A stretch of DNA of 64,000 nt from Megaustenia siamemsis (GCA_032433765.1 JAVIAB010000124.1:96417202-96481201); one strand, 5' to 3'. Shown: positions 10,168 through 21,335, counted from the stretch's first letter. Program-made: numbers and translations. The notes: generated from the sequence alone by a model not told the origin.

Positions 10168-11239
10168 GGAGATAGTCTTTACCCAGTGTAGAGATGAGTG
10201 TTTTACCCAGTGTGGTGATAGTCTTTACCCAGTGTAGAGATTAGTTTTTTACCCAGTGTGGAGATAGTCTTTACCCAGTGTAGAGATTAGTGTTTTACCC
10301 AGTGTGGAGATTAGTGCTTTACCAAGTTTTGAGATAGTCTTTACCTAGTGTAGAGATTAGTGCGTCAGCCAGTATGGAGATTAGTGTTTTACCAAGTGTG
10401 GAGATTAGTGCTTTACCCAGTGTGGAGATTAGTGCTTTACCAAGTTTTGAGATAGTCTTTACCTAGTGTAGAGATTAGTGCGTCAGCCAGAATGGAGATT
10501 AGTGTTTTACCAAGTGTGGAGATTAGTGCTTTACCCAGTGTGGAGATAGTCTTTACCCAGTGTAGAGATTAGTGTTTTACCCAGTGTGGAGATAGTCTTT
10601 AACCAGTGTAGTGATTAGTGTTTTACCCAGTGTGGACATAGTCTTTACCCAGTGTACAGATTAGTGTTTTACCAAGTGTGGAGATTAGTGCTTTACCCAG
10701 TGTGGAGATAGTCTTTACCCAGTGTAGAGATTAGTGTTTTACCCAGTGTGGAGATTAGTGATTTAGCCAATGTGGAGATAGTCTTTACCCAGTGTAGAGA
10801 TTAGTGTTTTACCCAGTGTGGAGATTAATGCTTTACCGAGTGTGGAGATTAGTGCTTTACCCAATGTAGAGGTTAGTGCTTTACCCAGTGTGGAGATTAA
10901 TGCGTCACTCAATGTGGAGATTAGTGCTTTGTCCAGTGTGGAGATTAGTGCTTTACACTGTGTGGAGATTAGTGCTTTGCCCAGTGTGGAGATTAGTATT
11001 TTAACCAGTGTGAAGATTAGTGCTTTACCCAGTTTGGTGATAGTCTTTACCCAGTGTAGAGATTAGTGTTTTAACAGTGTGGAGATAGTCTTTACCCAGT
11101 GTAGAGATTAGTTTTTTACCCAGTGTGGAGATTAATGCTTTACCAAGTTTGGAGATAGTCTTTACCCAGTGTAGATATTAGTGTTTTACCCAGTGTGGAG
11201 ATAGTCTTTACCCAGTGTAGAGATTAGTGTTTTACCAAG
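10168..11239 (+). repeat. Higher-order repeat copy 3
   Basis: It lacks about the first 73 bp of the block because of the junction deletion and then follows copy 1 to its end. Landmark variants at 10,326 and 10,444 recur at 11,471 and 11,589, again 1,145 bp apart. Confidence 0.8.
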
Positions 11240-12010
11240 TGTGGAGATTAGTGCTTTACCCAGTGTGGAGATAGTCTTTACCCAGTGTAGAGATTAGTGT
11301 TTTACCCAGTGTGGAGATAGTCTTTACCCAGTGTAGAGATGAGTGTTTTACCCAGTGTGGTGATAGTCTTTACCCAGTGTAGAGATTAGTTTTTTACCCA
11401 GTGTGGAGATAGTCTTTACCCAGTGTAGAGATTAGTGTTTTACCCAGTGTGGAGATTAGTGCTTTACCAAGTTTTGAGATAGTCTTTACCTAGTGTAGAG
11501 ATTAGTGCGTCAGCCAGTATGGAGATTAGTGTTTTACCAAGTGTGGAGATTAGTGCTTTACCCAGTGTGGAGATTAGTGCTTTACCAAGTTTTGAGATAG
11601 TCTTTACCTAGTGTAGAGATTAGTGCGTCAGCCAGAATGGAGATTAGTGTTTTACCAAGTGTGGAGATTAGTGCTTTACCCAGTGTGGAGATAGTCTTTA
11701 CCCAGTGTAGAGATTAGTGTTTTACCCAGTGTGGAGATAGTCTTTAACCAGTGTAGTGATTAGTGTTTTACCCAGTTTGGACATAGTCTTTACCCAGTGT
11801 ACAGATTAGTGTTTTACCAAGTGTGGAGATTAGTGCTTTACCCAGTGTGGAGATTAATGCGTCACTCAATGTGGAGATTAGTGCTTTGTCCAGTGTGGAG
11901 ATTAGTGCTTTACCCTGTGTGGAGATTAGTGCTTTGCCCAGTGTGGAGATTAGTATTTTAACCAGTGTGGAGATTAGTGCTTTACCCAGTTTGGTGATAG
12001 TCTTTACCCA
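11240..12010 (+). repeat. Higher-order repeat copy 4 (shortened by ~188 bp)
   Basis: The first ~600 bp matches copy 3. The ATTAATGCGTCACTC landmark then comes 957 bp after its counterpart instead of 1,145, so about 188 bp is missing near 11,840. The array then passes into more regular 24-bp units (12,010-12,450). Confidence 0.75.
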
Positions 12011-12450
12011 GTGTGGAGATTAGTGCTTTACCCAGTGTGGAGATTAGTGCTTTATCCAGTATGGAGATTAGTGTTTTACCTAGTGTGGAGATTACTGATT
12101 TACCCAGTGTAGATATTAGTGCTTTACCAGTGTGGAGATTAGTGCTTTACCCAGTGTAGATATTAGTGCTTTACCCAGTGTGGAGATTAGTGCTTTACCC
12201 AGTGTAGATATTAGTGCTTTACCCAGTTTGGAGATTAATGCTTTATCCAGTATGGAGATTAGTGTTTTACCTAGTGTGGAGATTACTGATTTACCCAGTG
12301 TAGATATTAGTGCTTTACCCAGTGTGGAGATTAATGCTTTATCCAGTATGGAGATTAGTGTTTTACCTAGTGTGGAGATTACTGATTTACCCAGTGTGGA
12401 GATTTATTGCTGTACCCATTGTGGAGATATTGATTTACCCAATCTGGAGA

Positions 12451-13440
12451 TAGTGCTTTATACTATCCCCCTCTCGACTTCATTTCAAGAATTTCCGAAG
12501 GAGGGACGAGGTCCATACGTTCGAAATTGAAAGAAGGTGCAGAGGAGGTTAGAAAGAAGTTTAACTCCGTCTACTGAATGTTTTACAATAATGTCCTAAA
12601 ATGTGTCATCGACCCCTATTTTGGCGTAAAGATTGTCCATCAGTATCTATGGTCTCATCTCAGTGTTCTGGTTACAATTATCATTATTTTGTAGAGAAAG
12701 CATTTTTTTTAATTCTGTTATCAAATTTGTTGGATCACTAGAATATATGAATGTCAATTGCCCCCGCCCCCCCCGCCCCGCCCCCCGCCCCGCCACCGCC
12801 CCCCGCCCCACCCACATTTGAATTAAATAGGGCTGATAGAATTCATAGCGACATTGATTCCCAACAAATGTCCTTGCTATGTCTTATGTCATATATAGGA
12901 CCGTGAGTGTAGTCATGTTGCGGACCTTCGTGACCATAATTAATTATTTCTCATGTTGTGAGATTGTTATGCCCTGCTACATTCCATCGTATCTCATATA
13001 GTCCTAGGGCTTCAATGCTGTGGTCATACATTTCAGAACAGGCCGATATCTTTGTTTCTAATCTTAGTCGCCAGAAGATTGGTCGGCAAGCTGGCTTCCC
13101 GATTAAGGCTTTATTAAAGCTCCCTGGGGAGAAGATCACACCTATATCCGCTACATTTCTGTTGTTACAGTTTATGCAGCTTACTTGTTATTTGTTCAGT
13201 GATAAGTCTACTGACGTCATAAGCAGCCTACAACCTGCAGGACCAGATTGCTAATTTGTGTGTGAACTCTTAGACCTGCCCAGCTTGGTTGAAACTACCA
13301 CAGGTAAAACTCCTGCTGGTATACATCTTGGGGTATTCGAGGCACACAAGCTGTCACACCATCACCAGGTCATTAATGTGAAATGTATTCTATATTTTTT
13401 TTAAACACACACAAAAACTATTATCTTCTCTTATCCACAG
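12451..13440. other. Intergenic stretch with C-rich tract; upstream of receptor copy 1
   Basis: A nearly pure C/G-rich tract lies at 12,761-12,812. Near 12,950-13,040 the minus strand reads IEALGLYEIRWNVAGHNNL, weakly reminiscent of a LINE endonuclease, but too short to assign. No receptor exon 1 is visible here. The last ~50 bp before 13,441 are pyrimidine-rich and end in CCACAG, a good splice acceptor. Confidence 0.5.
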
Positions 13441-13655
13441 GTTTGGCTGTGTCAGATATCGGATGCCTATCAACGCTATTCATAGCAAATATCTACTACT
13501 CTCCAGCTTTCAGCAACCTAGATTTACCTATTGATTCCATGGATGTCGGTTACCTAACTGGCGGAATACCCCACACGGTGTTCACTCGCATCACCTGCTG
13601 GATAACCGCGTTGATCACTCTAGAGAGGTGTTTGTGTATTGCTGCTCCATTAAAG
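13441..13655 (+). CDS. Chemosensory-type GPCR copy 1, exon 2 (TM2-TM3)
   Basis: The exon is bounded by a pyrimidine tract and CACAG acceptor, and by a GTAAAC donor. It is 215 bp and starts in phase 1, which fits exon 1 of copy 2 (ending in a lone G to rebuild Gly). It encodes GLAVSDIGCLSTLFIANIYY (TM2), DVGYLTGGIPHTVF with extracellular loop 1, TM3, and [11 protein letters not shown] at the position of the class-A DRY motif. The family is a rhodopsin-like receptor group expanded in gastropods as putative chemosensory receptors at the plasma membrane. No matching first exon lies upstream, so the gene is incomplete here. Confidence 0.85.
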
Positions 13656-13849
13656 GTAAACTCCAGGTATTCTCTACTGGACTGTTCTTTAATTATGCAT
13701 AGCGTATCATAAAACACATCCATTATCATCAATTATTTATTACATTGTGTCTGGAGCAGGTGGTCATGTCTCTCTACATCCTTATTTCTACCCACTTGTG
13801 TAAATTTAGTTCTTGTTTCTCATTTCTAGCCATGTAACTATCTTCATTC

Positions 13850-14060
13850 TGTGTTTAGTGAACTGGACCACAAAGGACAAAAGCAGGCTTCAGGATCACC
13901 CTGGCTTAAATGGGTAACGGATTATTTCCTGGAAAGTAAAGCGGCACGGGCGTAATACCGACCACTATACTCCAAAAATCATATGACGAAGGTCTATAAA
14001 AATAATGGTCACTAACACTATATTTCCTACACGCTACTAGACGTGACGGGGTTTTTTACT
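13850..14060 (+). mobile_element. SINE-A copy 2, in receptor intron
   Basis: It matches SINE-A from the middle of the tRNA-like head (TTAGTGAACTGGAC) through the body (GCGGCACGGGCGTAATACCG) to the GACGTGACGGGG end. It lies between receptor exons 2 and 3 in the sense orientation. Many substitutions and small deletions mark an old copy. Confidence 0.85.
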
Positions 14061-14716
14061 TATATATATATTCTGTTTCCCAGTAATTCTACTTCCATTT
14101 TGGCAGCTTTCACACTATGTTCAAGACAATCCCTTCTCATGCATGCAGGACTGGAAAATGACCCTTGGATGCCCTATCCATCTACAAGATTTTGGTGCCC
14201 CCCCCCCAATATATGTAATTTAAAATATAAACAGCAATAAACCATACACTAAAATGTAATGTTTCGTAAACAACAAAACTTAAGTAAGATGGAAAATAAT
14301 GTTTATATGTGTATACTCCTCTTTATTTATATTTGAAAACCTTTATCCTACATTTTTCTACGTAAATTAAAAGTCTTTGATCAGATCCTCAAAACTAATC
14401 TTATGTAACACATATCTAATACCTTGTTCATTTATCTAAAAATTAATAAGTAATTTGTTATATGTTACATAAATATAAATATGTAGATTGATTCATAAAC
14501 CATGAAAAATGTGTCTCTGACAAATTTTCCGTTGCATTGATAATTAGCTTCCGTACGATAAGAGTTAACAGAGATAAGGCAACCAGACTGCCATAATTGC
14601 TCTGTTGAGATGTTAAATATAAACACCCACTGAATAATGTTAAACATGTGCAAACGGCATTGTCTATACTTGGAGAAGATGTCAAACCTAAACTTTATTG
14701 TTGTTTTTGTTCTCAG
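14061..14716 (+). other. Remainder of receptor copy 1 intron
   Basis: AT-rich intronic DNA with no recognised element. The last bases, TTTTTGTTCTCAG, form the acceptor of the next exon. Confidence 0.6.
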
Positions 14717-15312
14717 GTAAAATCAATCTTTACCCATAAAAGTGTCACAATCATCACCATCTCAGTTTTCATCATCTTCATCTCAACAGCAGCTCCTGTC
14801 TACTTCGCCTACAAACTCGACATGAAATTTTTCCCCGAGAGAAACAAAACTCTTATAGGGCTCGTTTATTTAGAGAACAGAGACGCTATTGAGGAGGCTT
14901 GTTTCGTGGTCAATAACGCTATCCTACCGTTTACTTCTTTTGTCATCATCGTTGTCTGTACCTCTACTTTAGTCTACAAGTTATGGAGAACCGCAAAATG
15001 GAGAGATAAAACAAGTTCTAATGGAGACAATGTTTCTAGACAAAATCAAAGAGTGGCCAAAATGGTTGTAATGATTTCTACCTTGTTTATTGTCTGTTTT
15101 ACACCTTTGAGCTTTATGTTTATTGCAGCTTTACTGGAACCTGAAATGTTTATTGGGGTAAATATTTCAATATTTTAATAATAATTGGAGGCTTTGGAAC
15201 TGTCGTAGAATCGATAAATTCGTCAATGAATATATTCATTTATTACAAGATGAGTATCAACTACAGGACTGTTTTGAAGGCATTTTTTATAAAATCATTT
15301 CTTGTCACTTAA
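14717..15312 (+). pseudogene. Chemosensory-type GPCR copy 1, exon 3 (TM4-TM7), frameshifted
   Basis: The exon opens after TTCTCAG and joins exon 2 in phase 0 (APLK, then VKSIFTHKS). It encodes TM4, the extracellular EEACFVVNNAILPF region, TM5, an intracellular QNQRVAKM segment and TM6 with FIVCFTPLSFMFI. At about 15,170 the frame runs into TAA. One base later it resumes as GGFGTVVESINSSMNIFIYY, covering TM7 and the cytoplasmic tail up to a TAA at 15,310-15,312. Copy 2 reads through this point intact. A single missing T in the ATATTTTAAT run explains it. The gene is therefore a pseudogene unless the base was miscalled. Confidence 0.85.
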
Positions 15313-15544
15313 CAAAAATTATGAATTATGTAGACATTAATGATTTTAACGGATGCCTTTTTTTGTTAAATGGATGCATTACGAAATCATCTTCATTATC
15401 AACTAAATAACACTTACTACTTGCAAATGACAACATCCATGAATGTTCCTACTTCCGGCCTGCTAAGTAAACTGTTAGTGATGGTTCAATAAAGCTCGAA
15501 AATATTGCTTCTTGTGTTCGTGTGTGTTTGTGCGTGCATAGTGT
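15313..15544 (+). promoter_or_regulatory. 3' flank of receptor copy 1 with AATAAA
   Basis: A polyadenylation signal AATAAA sits at 15,488-15,493, about 180 bp after the stop. The surrounding sequence (ATATTGCTTCTTGTGT and following TG-rich DNA) resembles the flank of copy 2 at 36,430-36,595, so the 3' flanks were duplicated together with the genes. Confidence 0.6.
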
Positions 15545-15637
15545 GAAGGTACGTAAAGTAGGAGACTTGAATTGAAGTCTTAGCACGCGAGTTTCCACCA
15601 ACATGTGCTTGGCAGCCTATCTAGGTGTGTTCAGAGA
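15545..15637 (-). mobile_element. SINE-B fragment (second tRNA-like module)
   Basis: Reverse-complement match to the 3' part of SINE-B (59,345-59,440): TGGAAACTCGCGTGCTAAG and CAAGTCTCCTACTTTAC. It is inserted in the 3' flank of receptor copy 1; the equivalent flank of copy 2 lacks it. Confidence 0.8.
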
Positions 15638-15785
15638 CCTCTTTGTGTGTGAGTGTTCGTGTGGGTGTTTGTGTGTCTCTCTTCATGTCTCTCTATAACT
15701 TACTTTCAGAATTGAAAACATATTTGGAGAATATCAACAAATAAGACAGGAAGTGTGACACACATGCGTATTGTCAACAGATCTA

Positions 15786-15900
15786 TTTTCTTTGTACAAC
15801 CATACTATTTTCAGAACAAGTGCGAAGAAGCCTGGCTTTAAAGTAAGGGACAGCAAAGTAAATAACCTCAGGTATGCTGATGGCATAAGAACAAGAGGTA
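15786..15900 (+). mobile_element. LINE-B RT fragment
   Basis: The plus strand encodes KVRDSKVNNLRYADG, the region around the RT catalytic box (NNLRYADD in relatives). The second Asp is Gly here. Only ~35 codons remain, and a SINE-A copy begins just downstream. Confidence 0.65.
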
Positions 15901-15909
15901 GGATTATCT

Positions 15910-16071
15910 CCCTACCGACGACTTCCGCGTTCAGCCAGCCTTTAATGGGTACCGGATTTTTTCTTGGAATGTATAGCGGCATGGGCGTAATACCGACCAC
16001 ATTACACCAAAAATCATGCGCCGAAGGTCTGTAAAATGTATGGTCACTAACACCATATTCCTGCGGCCACA
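15910..16071 (+). mobile_element. SINE-A copy 3
   Basis: It matches the body of SINE-A (GGCATGGGCGTAATACCGAC, then CGAAGGTCTGTAAAATGTA) without the tRNA head. It abuts the 3' end of the LINE at 16,072, truncating that element's RNase H. Confidence 0.85.
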
Positions 16072-16103
16072 TATTAGTTCTGCTGTTCCATCTGGATAAT
16101 GTA

Positions 16104-16301
16104 TTAATATTCCATATCCACCTTTGAAGTAGCGTTAGTGGCTGCACCATCTGTGTATATATGTATAAAATCCACTTGATAAGTATCAATTGTTTTCCTT
16201 GCTGGTGGTGTTACTGATACTGGGTCTGCTTTTTTATCTGTTCTGTTACATATCTCTACTTTTATTTCAGGTTTTTTAAAATAATTCGTACTTAGTGGCA
16301 T
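16104..16301 (-). pseudogene. RNase H start of LINE-I'
   Basis: The frame reads VDFIHIYTDGAATNATSK, the first strand and first catalytic Asp of RNase H. It then breaks within 20 residues, where the element is truncated. Upstream, 16,302-16,805 (-) holds the connector with MRSTPVAACQMHCNVEPLEL and ELMKRLSSTLW. Confidence 0.75.
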
Positions 16302-16817
16302 TTATTTGATGACTCTTGATTTTTGTAGTCGTTTTTCAGGTAGATGGAATTTCTCTTGTATATTTCTAACATGTTGTAATACTGACATCTGATTAATTCT
16401 TTGTTTTGGAGTCCATGTATCCACTAATTTTCTGTTAGGGTGGTCCTTCTCCATTCTTTTTTGTCTTTCATAGAGTACCATAGCAGCCTTGTTTCTCCTC
16501 AACTCTAAAGGTTCCACATTGCAGTGCATTTGACAGGCTGCAACTGGAGTGGACCTCATTGCACCACTGATGAGTCGTAATGCATTATTTGTGTATCTTG
16601 TTCAGTGACATGCTAGTTGTTTTGCTGCATGTCTCTTGGTGCGAGCTACCATGATCCAAAACAGAGAAACATATTCCAGATAGAGATTTCTAAGTGTTTC
16701 TTTGCCTATTTCCCATAAGGTACTGGAAAGCCTTTTCATTAGTTCGCACATAAGTCTTTGGGTTGGCTTCTTAGTAAGATTATCTACGTGTTTCTTCAGG
16801 TTCAATTGTCGGTCTAC

Positions 16818-18200
16818 TTAAATTCCTAAATATGTAGGATGTTCCTCTTTTTGTAGGCTATTGTGTTGGAGATTAAGTTTGATGTTTGCCTTAACTATTT
16901 TATTACTTCTAGTAAATACTGTATATACTGTTTCTGTATATTTATTTTTTATTTTCCAGGTTTTACAGTTTTCTTCTAGGTGCCTCATGTCTTTGTTTAG
17001 TTGTGCTTCAGCTGTTCTAATATTGTCATTCCTACTCCACATGGCCAGATCTTCCTCATAGAGAGCTTTTTATTATTTATCAGGGTTTTGGACACATATC
17101 ATTGATATATATATAAAAAGGAAACGACTGAGTGGTGATCCCTGTGGTAATCCTTCTAGCACCTCTTTGTCTGATATGGATTCATTTAATGTATTTTGTA
17201 TTGTTCTGTCAACTAGAAAACATTGGACCCATTTGTACAGTTTCTTATATTTGTACAGTTTCTCGTGTATCCCGGCATATCTCATCTTCATTAAACGCCC
17301 CTTACGCCAGGCTGAAGCCTGTTGCAGGTCAACTAGAATGGCTAGAGTATGTTGTCTCTTCTGAAATCCATCTTGGACCTGTTGCATTAATCGGATGATT
17401 TGGTCTTCTGTGTTATTGCCTCGCCTGAAACCAGCTTGTTCGTAACACAGGGTATTAGAGATTTCCAGATACCACTTATTGAGTTATTAGCAGGTCATCA
17501 TCATTGCAATCCGAACATGTCCATAGGTGCTCAGATCCCCTCCTCAGCAAGTCTCAAATTGTCCAGCGACTTACGACTCCAGTTCTGTGTTGGTTGATTA
17601 GTCTTCTTACACGCCCACTAAGTTTCTCGTTTCTGGCTGTGACCATCTTAACCCCCATCTCTTTCATCCGAAGGAGTGACGTGGACTCATGGTTATCGAA
17701 GTCCTGTGTCCTTCCAACTTCCCGTAGGGTATTCATGTCTACCCGATGCAATGGTTGACCGTCCTCAACAATAGTGCATACAAATACCAGTGTAGTCTGC
17801 TATTTACCATACTCTGAGCTATTTTACCTATGAATGATGTTAAGGATAGGGTACGATAGGTCATCTGGAGACTTGTTATTTTTGAGTAATGGCACTATTT
17901 AGGCATATCTCCATGTCTTAGGAATTTTGCTTTCTTTCCATGACTTGTTGATTAGTCTGAGTAATGTTTCTTTACCTGAATTGCCGAGATGTTTTATCAT
18001 CTCATTGTTTATCTTGTCAAGCCCTGGGGACTTTCTACATTTTAATTTTCTTAATGCCTTTTCTAATTTCCTCATGTTAAAATCTTCTTCAAATATTACA
18101 GCATTTGCTGTTGGGGCTCTTTCAATTAATTTTAAATTATGCAGCTGAATTTTATCACTAGCTGTAAGTTTGCCCGCTCTGTTGACTGAAGCAAAGTAAC
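16818..18200 (-). pseudogene. Reverse transcriptase of LINE-I'
   Basis: The minus strand gives, in several broken frames, the block HTLAILVDLQQAS (motif A with its Asp), EGLPQGSPLSRFLF (motif B) and TVYTVFTRSNKIVK (thumb). The catalytic box is degraded to YEEDLAMW where relatives have YADDLALW. A fingers region near 17,870-18,050 encodes SPGLDKINNEM-like sequence. It is inactive. Confidence 0.8.
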
Positions 18201-18732
18201 TATTACATTTTTTAACTATATTTTTTTGGAGCTGATGGTTTCATTATTAAATTTGATTGGTTTAGGGTTTGGTTCTCTTTTATCACCAGACAAATGCTGC
18301 ATAAGTCTTCAGGCTTTATTTCCTTCATGTCGCAGATCGAGTTTATTGCATGTTTCTCGCCATTTCTCTTTCTTTGCTTTTTTTAGTATTTAGTTTGTCC
18401 TTATCACTAGCGTTGGTATAGATTATTTTATTATTCAAAGTTGGGTTCTGCTCAAGCATTGTTCTGGCTTTCTTTCTTTCTGATACTGCTGTCTCCAGTT
18501 CTGTGTTCCAAAATGGTCGATATTATGTTCTACATCTTTTAGATTATAGTTTGTTCTGCAGTGTTGAGTATTATTTGTGTGAACATCTCGTTTTTTCCAC
18601 GCTGTTGTCTGTCAGATTGTTCAGGAGATAGTCGAATTTTTCCTGATATAGCTTCCAGTCAGCTTTTCTTGAAATTCCACCTTTTTCTCTGTTTTGTTAG
18701 GATTTTTGTTGTTTTGGTGTCTATTATAATGA

Positions 18733-19360
18733 CTATGGTCTGTGATCACTGATTATGCCATCAATAACTTCAATGTGGCAGTAGCTTATGAGATCAGCAG
18801 AGCAAATGGTCATTTTAGGTCTACAAAGGGAGAGATGAGCTCTATGTACAAGAGTTGGCGTTGATTCTGCGTCCTGCATGATTGTAAGATTAGTTGATTG
18901 GCAAAGATCGTCTATGTATTTTCCTGTGGGATTTGAGTTAGAATATCCCCGTTGTATTGAATGTCCATTGAAATCTCCAGCCAAGATAGTTCTATGGTAG
19001 TTAACTTGATCAAGTTCTGTTATGTTACAATTTGTGCCTGTTGGATTGTAAACATTATACATATTATATTTGCTGGATGCAAACCAAATTGTGGCTTTCT
19101 GAACATCTGTTGGTTCGGTATTATTTAGTGACACTACATCTCCCTGTATATTGTTCTGACGTAGGTGACTATATCCCTGCAGTTGTTGATGCACTTACAT
19201 GGATAGCTGGTGTAACCTGTTATATGTGTGTCTATGTTCTTGTGTAGTGTTACCTGCAGTAGGGCAATATGGATCTGGTATTTATACATGGTTTTGGTTA
19301 GGTCTTTCTTTTTGTTTTTGAGGCCTGAGATATTAAGTTGTAGTATATTTTAATTTATTT
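18733..19360 (-). pseudogene. AP-like endonuclease of LINE-I'
   Basis: The frame starts LQLNISGLKNKKKDLTKTM and continues with YNPTGTNC, the catalytic ILAGDFNGHS, ADLISY and the C-terminal SDHRP. This is the exonuclease-endonuclease-phosphatase fold that nicks the target in LINEs. GDFN and SDH are intact. A stop and frameshift separate the first 60 residues from the rest. Confidence 0.85.
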
Positions 19361-19839
19361 GTTTTTTGTTTTTTTAACTCTGGCAAATTTTCATGCTCTT
19401 TCTTCGATTAAACTATTTATATATTGAAGTTTGTTGGATCCGATGTTTCTGGTTTTTGTATGAGTGTTTGTATTTCTTCCAGTAGCTAATTTATGACATA
19501 GTGAATTCAATCAAGAATAATATGACAACTGATATACAACTTGTTGGCTATTTACAGAATACTATTGTGAATAATGTGGTTCCAAATGAAGCCACATGTA
19601 AAGGGAGGAAGATTCTAACGTCAGGAGAAAATGTCATTGTTTGATTGTGTGATGAGAAGGGAAATGGTTTGGAATATATTGTCACAACTGACAACAACCA
19701 AAAAAAAAAAAAGAAATAAAAAACAAAAGTAAAGAAGGGAAAACAAAGAGGAAAAAAGAGAAGTAAATGAAATAGTTTTGTAGGAAGTAAAGAATAGAAG
19801 GACTTCCGGTAAAAATGGGGGATATGTAACAGGAACCGT

Positions 19840-20250
19840 TGAATTTCTGCTTGAAAAATGTTTCTTTTTGCAGTTTCATCATATTTCAAGTCCGGCTTGT
19901 TGCTGGGGCTATTGAGTTTAATGCTCTGTGCATACAATAAGCTGTGCTTTTAATGAAGATTTTGTTTCTATATTCAGATTGTTTACGATGAATGACGATA
20001 TCGTATGACGAAGGACAGTTAAACTGTTTTCATTTTCGGTGCCGCTTGGCCTTATGTCTTTTGGTTTGTGCTGTAGCGGTTCAGGTAGGGGTAGCAGCTG
20101 CTGTTTTTTGTTTGGATATTTGATGATATGCTAATTAGAAAGATTCCACTGGCACGAGCGGTTGAGAAATTATGAATTTTGTTATTGGTTTGCAGTAATA
20201 CCTGTGCCTTCGAATAACTATAACTTTAACTTATAAACTATAACTTTAGA
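19840..20250 (+). mobile_element. R1 repeat copy 1
   Basis: It shares with copies at 28.9, 32.8 and 54.1 kb the blocks CAAGTCCGGCTTGTTGC, GATATCGTATGAC and CTTATGTCTTTTGG, and the 3' end TGCAGTAATACC followed by an ATAACT-rich tail. It is a divergent copy. Its tail runs straight into LINE-B at 20,252. Confidence 0.75.
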
Positions 20251-20251
20251 C

Positions 20252-20462
20252 AAGAAAATCACTGGAGTCTGTAGAAATGTGGTTTTACAGAAGAATGTTG
20301 AGAGTACCATGGACAGCTAAGAAGAGTAATGCACATTTTCTTAGAGATGTCAAAGCAAAAAGAGAGCTAATTTCCAATATTAGAAAAAAGAATCATCATT
20401 TTTTTGTCCATGCATAGAGAAGAGAACAACCGGAATATATTGAAACAACTGGAAAACATATG
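20252..20462 (+). mobile_element. LINE-B 3' fragment joined to PLE copy 2
   Basis: It encodes RKSLESVEMWFYRRMLRVP, the signature of the LINE-B C-terminal region (compare 37,350 and 43,290). It is followed by a degraded KAKRELISNIRKK. It stops at 20,462, where the Penelope-like element begins; the expected LINE-B continuation is not found on the far side. Confidence 0.8.
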
Positions 20463-21335
20463 ATGGCATAAACGTGCCAACGATGCCACATGACCTATAT
20501 TGGTGAGTCTGGGGGAAGATTAGCGGAAAGATTTTGTGAACATCTACGTGATGTCCAACAAAATACTGGTACTCCGGTGTCTTCCCACTTCAACTTCCCC
20601 GATCACAAGGGTAAAGACGACATCCGTGTCACTGGTATTGTCCTTTGTCACTCTGGCGACCGCAGCCGCTATACTTTGGAAAATCGCCTTATAGTCCAGT
20701 ATGGTTCGCTGACCCCGAGAGGTATGAATGTATCACACTCATACGCATAGTTTCTTTTTGGTTGCTCCTTCCCTTTTGCATAGCCTTCTCTGCTATACAT
20801 ATTTGGGTTCTTTCGTCTACTTACTATGCCATGCTTTTTATAGTTCTTCTCCTCTAGTCACTTCGAGACACTTCGGTTTTCTCCTCTATACCTTTTTTTT
20901 CTGTGCTCCTTACCCCTCATTTGTTTTTATTGTACCCCACTCTCAGACATCTCACTCTTACCGCCTTTTGAATACTTGTTAGTCTACTAATCGATTCTTT
21001 CTCCTTTGTGTTTGCACACTGACCCCTGTGTGAACACCTCTGGTTCTGTGTACATTTACGCACATTTTTGCACGTTTCTCGACGTTCACGACAGCCACAC
21101 TTGGTTAAGATTTCCTTTTGATTTTGACAGGATAGTTTAATTTATTTTGTTTTCTTTAACAAATTTCGATTGTTTTTGTTTTGGTTGTTTCGTTATTAGT
21201 TGTGTGTGTGTGTTTTTTGGTTTGTTCCTGATGAAGGCCTATTGAGCCGAACCGTTGTTTAGTCTGTGTCGTCCACTTATCACGTAATGCTTCTTACATA
21301 CCATTGTTTTTATTTTTTTATTTTTCCTACGAGAA
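20463..21335 (+). mobile_element. Penelope-like element copy 2, 5'-truncated
   Basis: It contains the end of the GIY-YIG domain and the same ~600-bp 3' UTR as copy 1, for instance TTATTGTACCCCACTCTCAG. It begins inside the endonuclease coding region, so it is more severely truncated than copy 1. A degraded hammerhead-like core lies at 21,228-21,256. Confidence 0.85.
20490..20750 (+). pseudogene. GIY-YIG domain end of PLE copy 2
   Basis: The frame reads MTYIGESGGRLAERFCEHLR, then SHFNFPDHKGKDDIRVTG and LENRLIVQYGSLTPRG, ending SHSYA. It lacks the first strand (GIY), so it cannot be active. The C-terminus, open here, shows that copy 1 has a premature stop. Confidence 0.85.

Larger units (their letters stand above)
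6880..12450 (+). repeat. 5.6-kb minisatellite of 23/24-bp units with higher-order structure
   Basis: The whole interval is built from variants of one unit, of the form AGTGCTTTACCCAGTGTGG plus AGATT (24 bp). A 23-bp partner type begins AGTCTTTACCCAGTGTAG. Pairs of 23-mers form 46-bp dimers, whereas runs of 24-mers keep a reading frame and translate as an eight-residue repeat (ALPSVEIS). Those frames are simple by-products of the 24-bp period: they are broken wherever 22- or 23-bp units occur and have no splice or start context. From about 8,130 the array is organised in 1,145-bp higher-order copies. Confidence 0.95.
16072..19360 (-). mobile_element. LINE-I': endonuclease-RT-RNase H LINE, nearly complete
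   Basis: This 3.3-kb minus-strand element encodes an AP-type endonuclease, a reverse transcriptase and the start of an RNase H domain, in that order. It belongs to the same broad RT/RNase H group as LINE-I but is a separate family, judged by the connector. Frameshifts and stops are frequent. RNase H is cut off after YTDGAATNATSK by the SINE-A at 15,910-16,071. No gag-like frame is seen upstream of the endonuclease. Confidence 0.85.

Noticed and set aside
7086..12530. Several open frames of ALPSVEIS-type repeats
   Set aside because: They follow from the 24-bp repeat period and are interrupted by 22/23-bp units; no promoter, splice or protein context.
12761..12812. CpG island or promoter
   Set aside because: It is a short C/G homopolymer-like tract with few CpG-spaced motifs and no gene start beside it; better seen as simple sequence.
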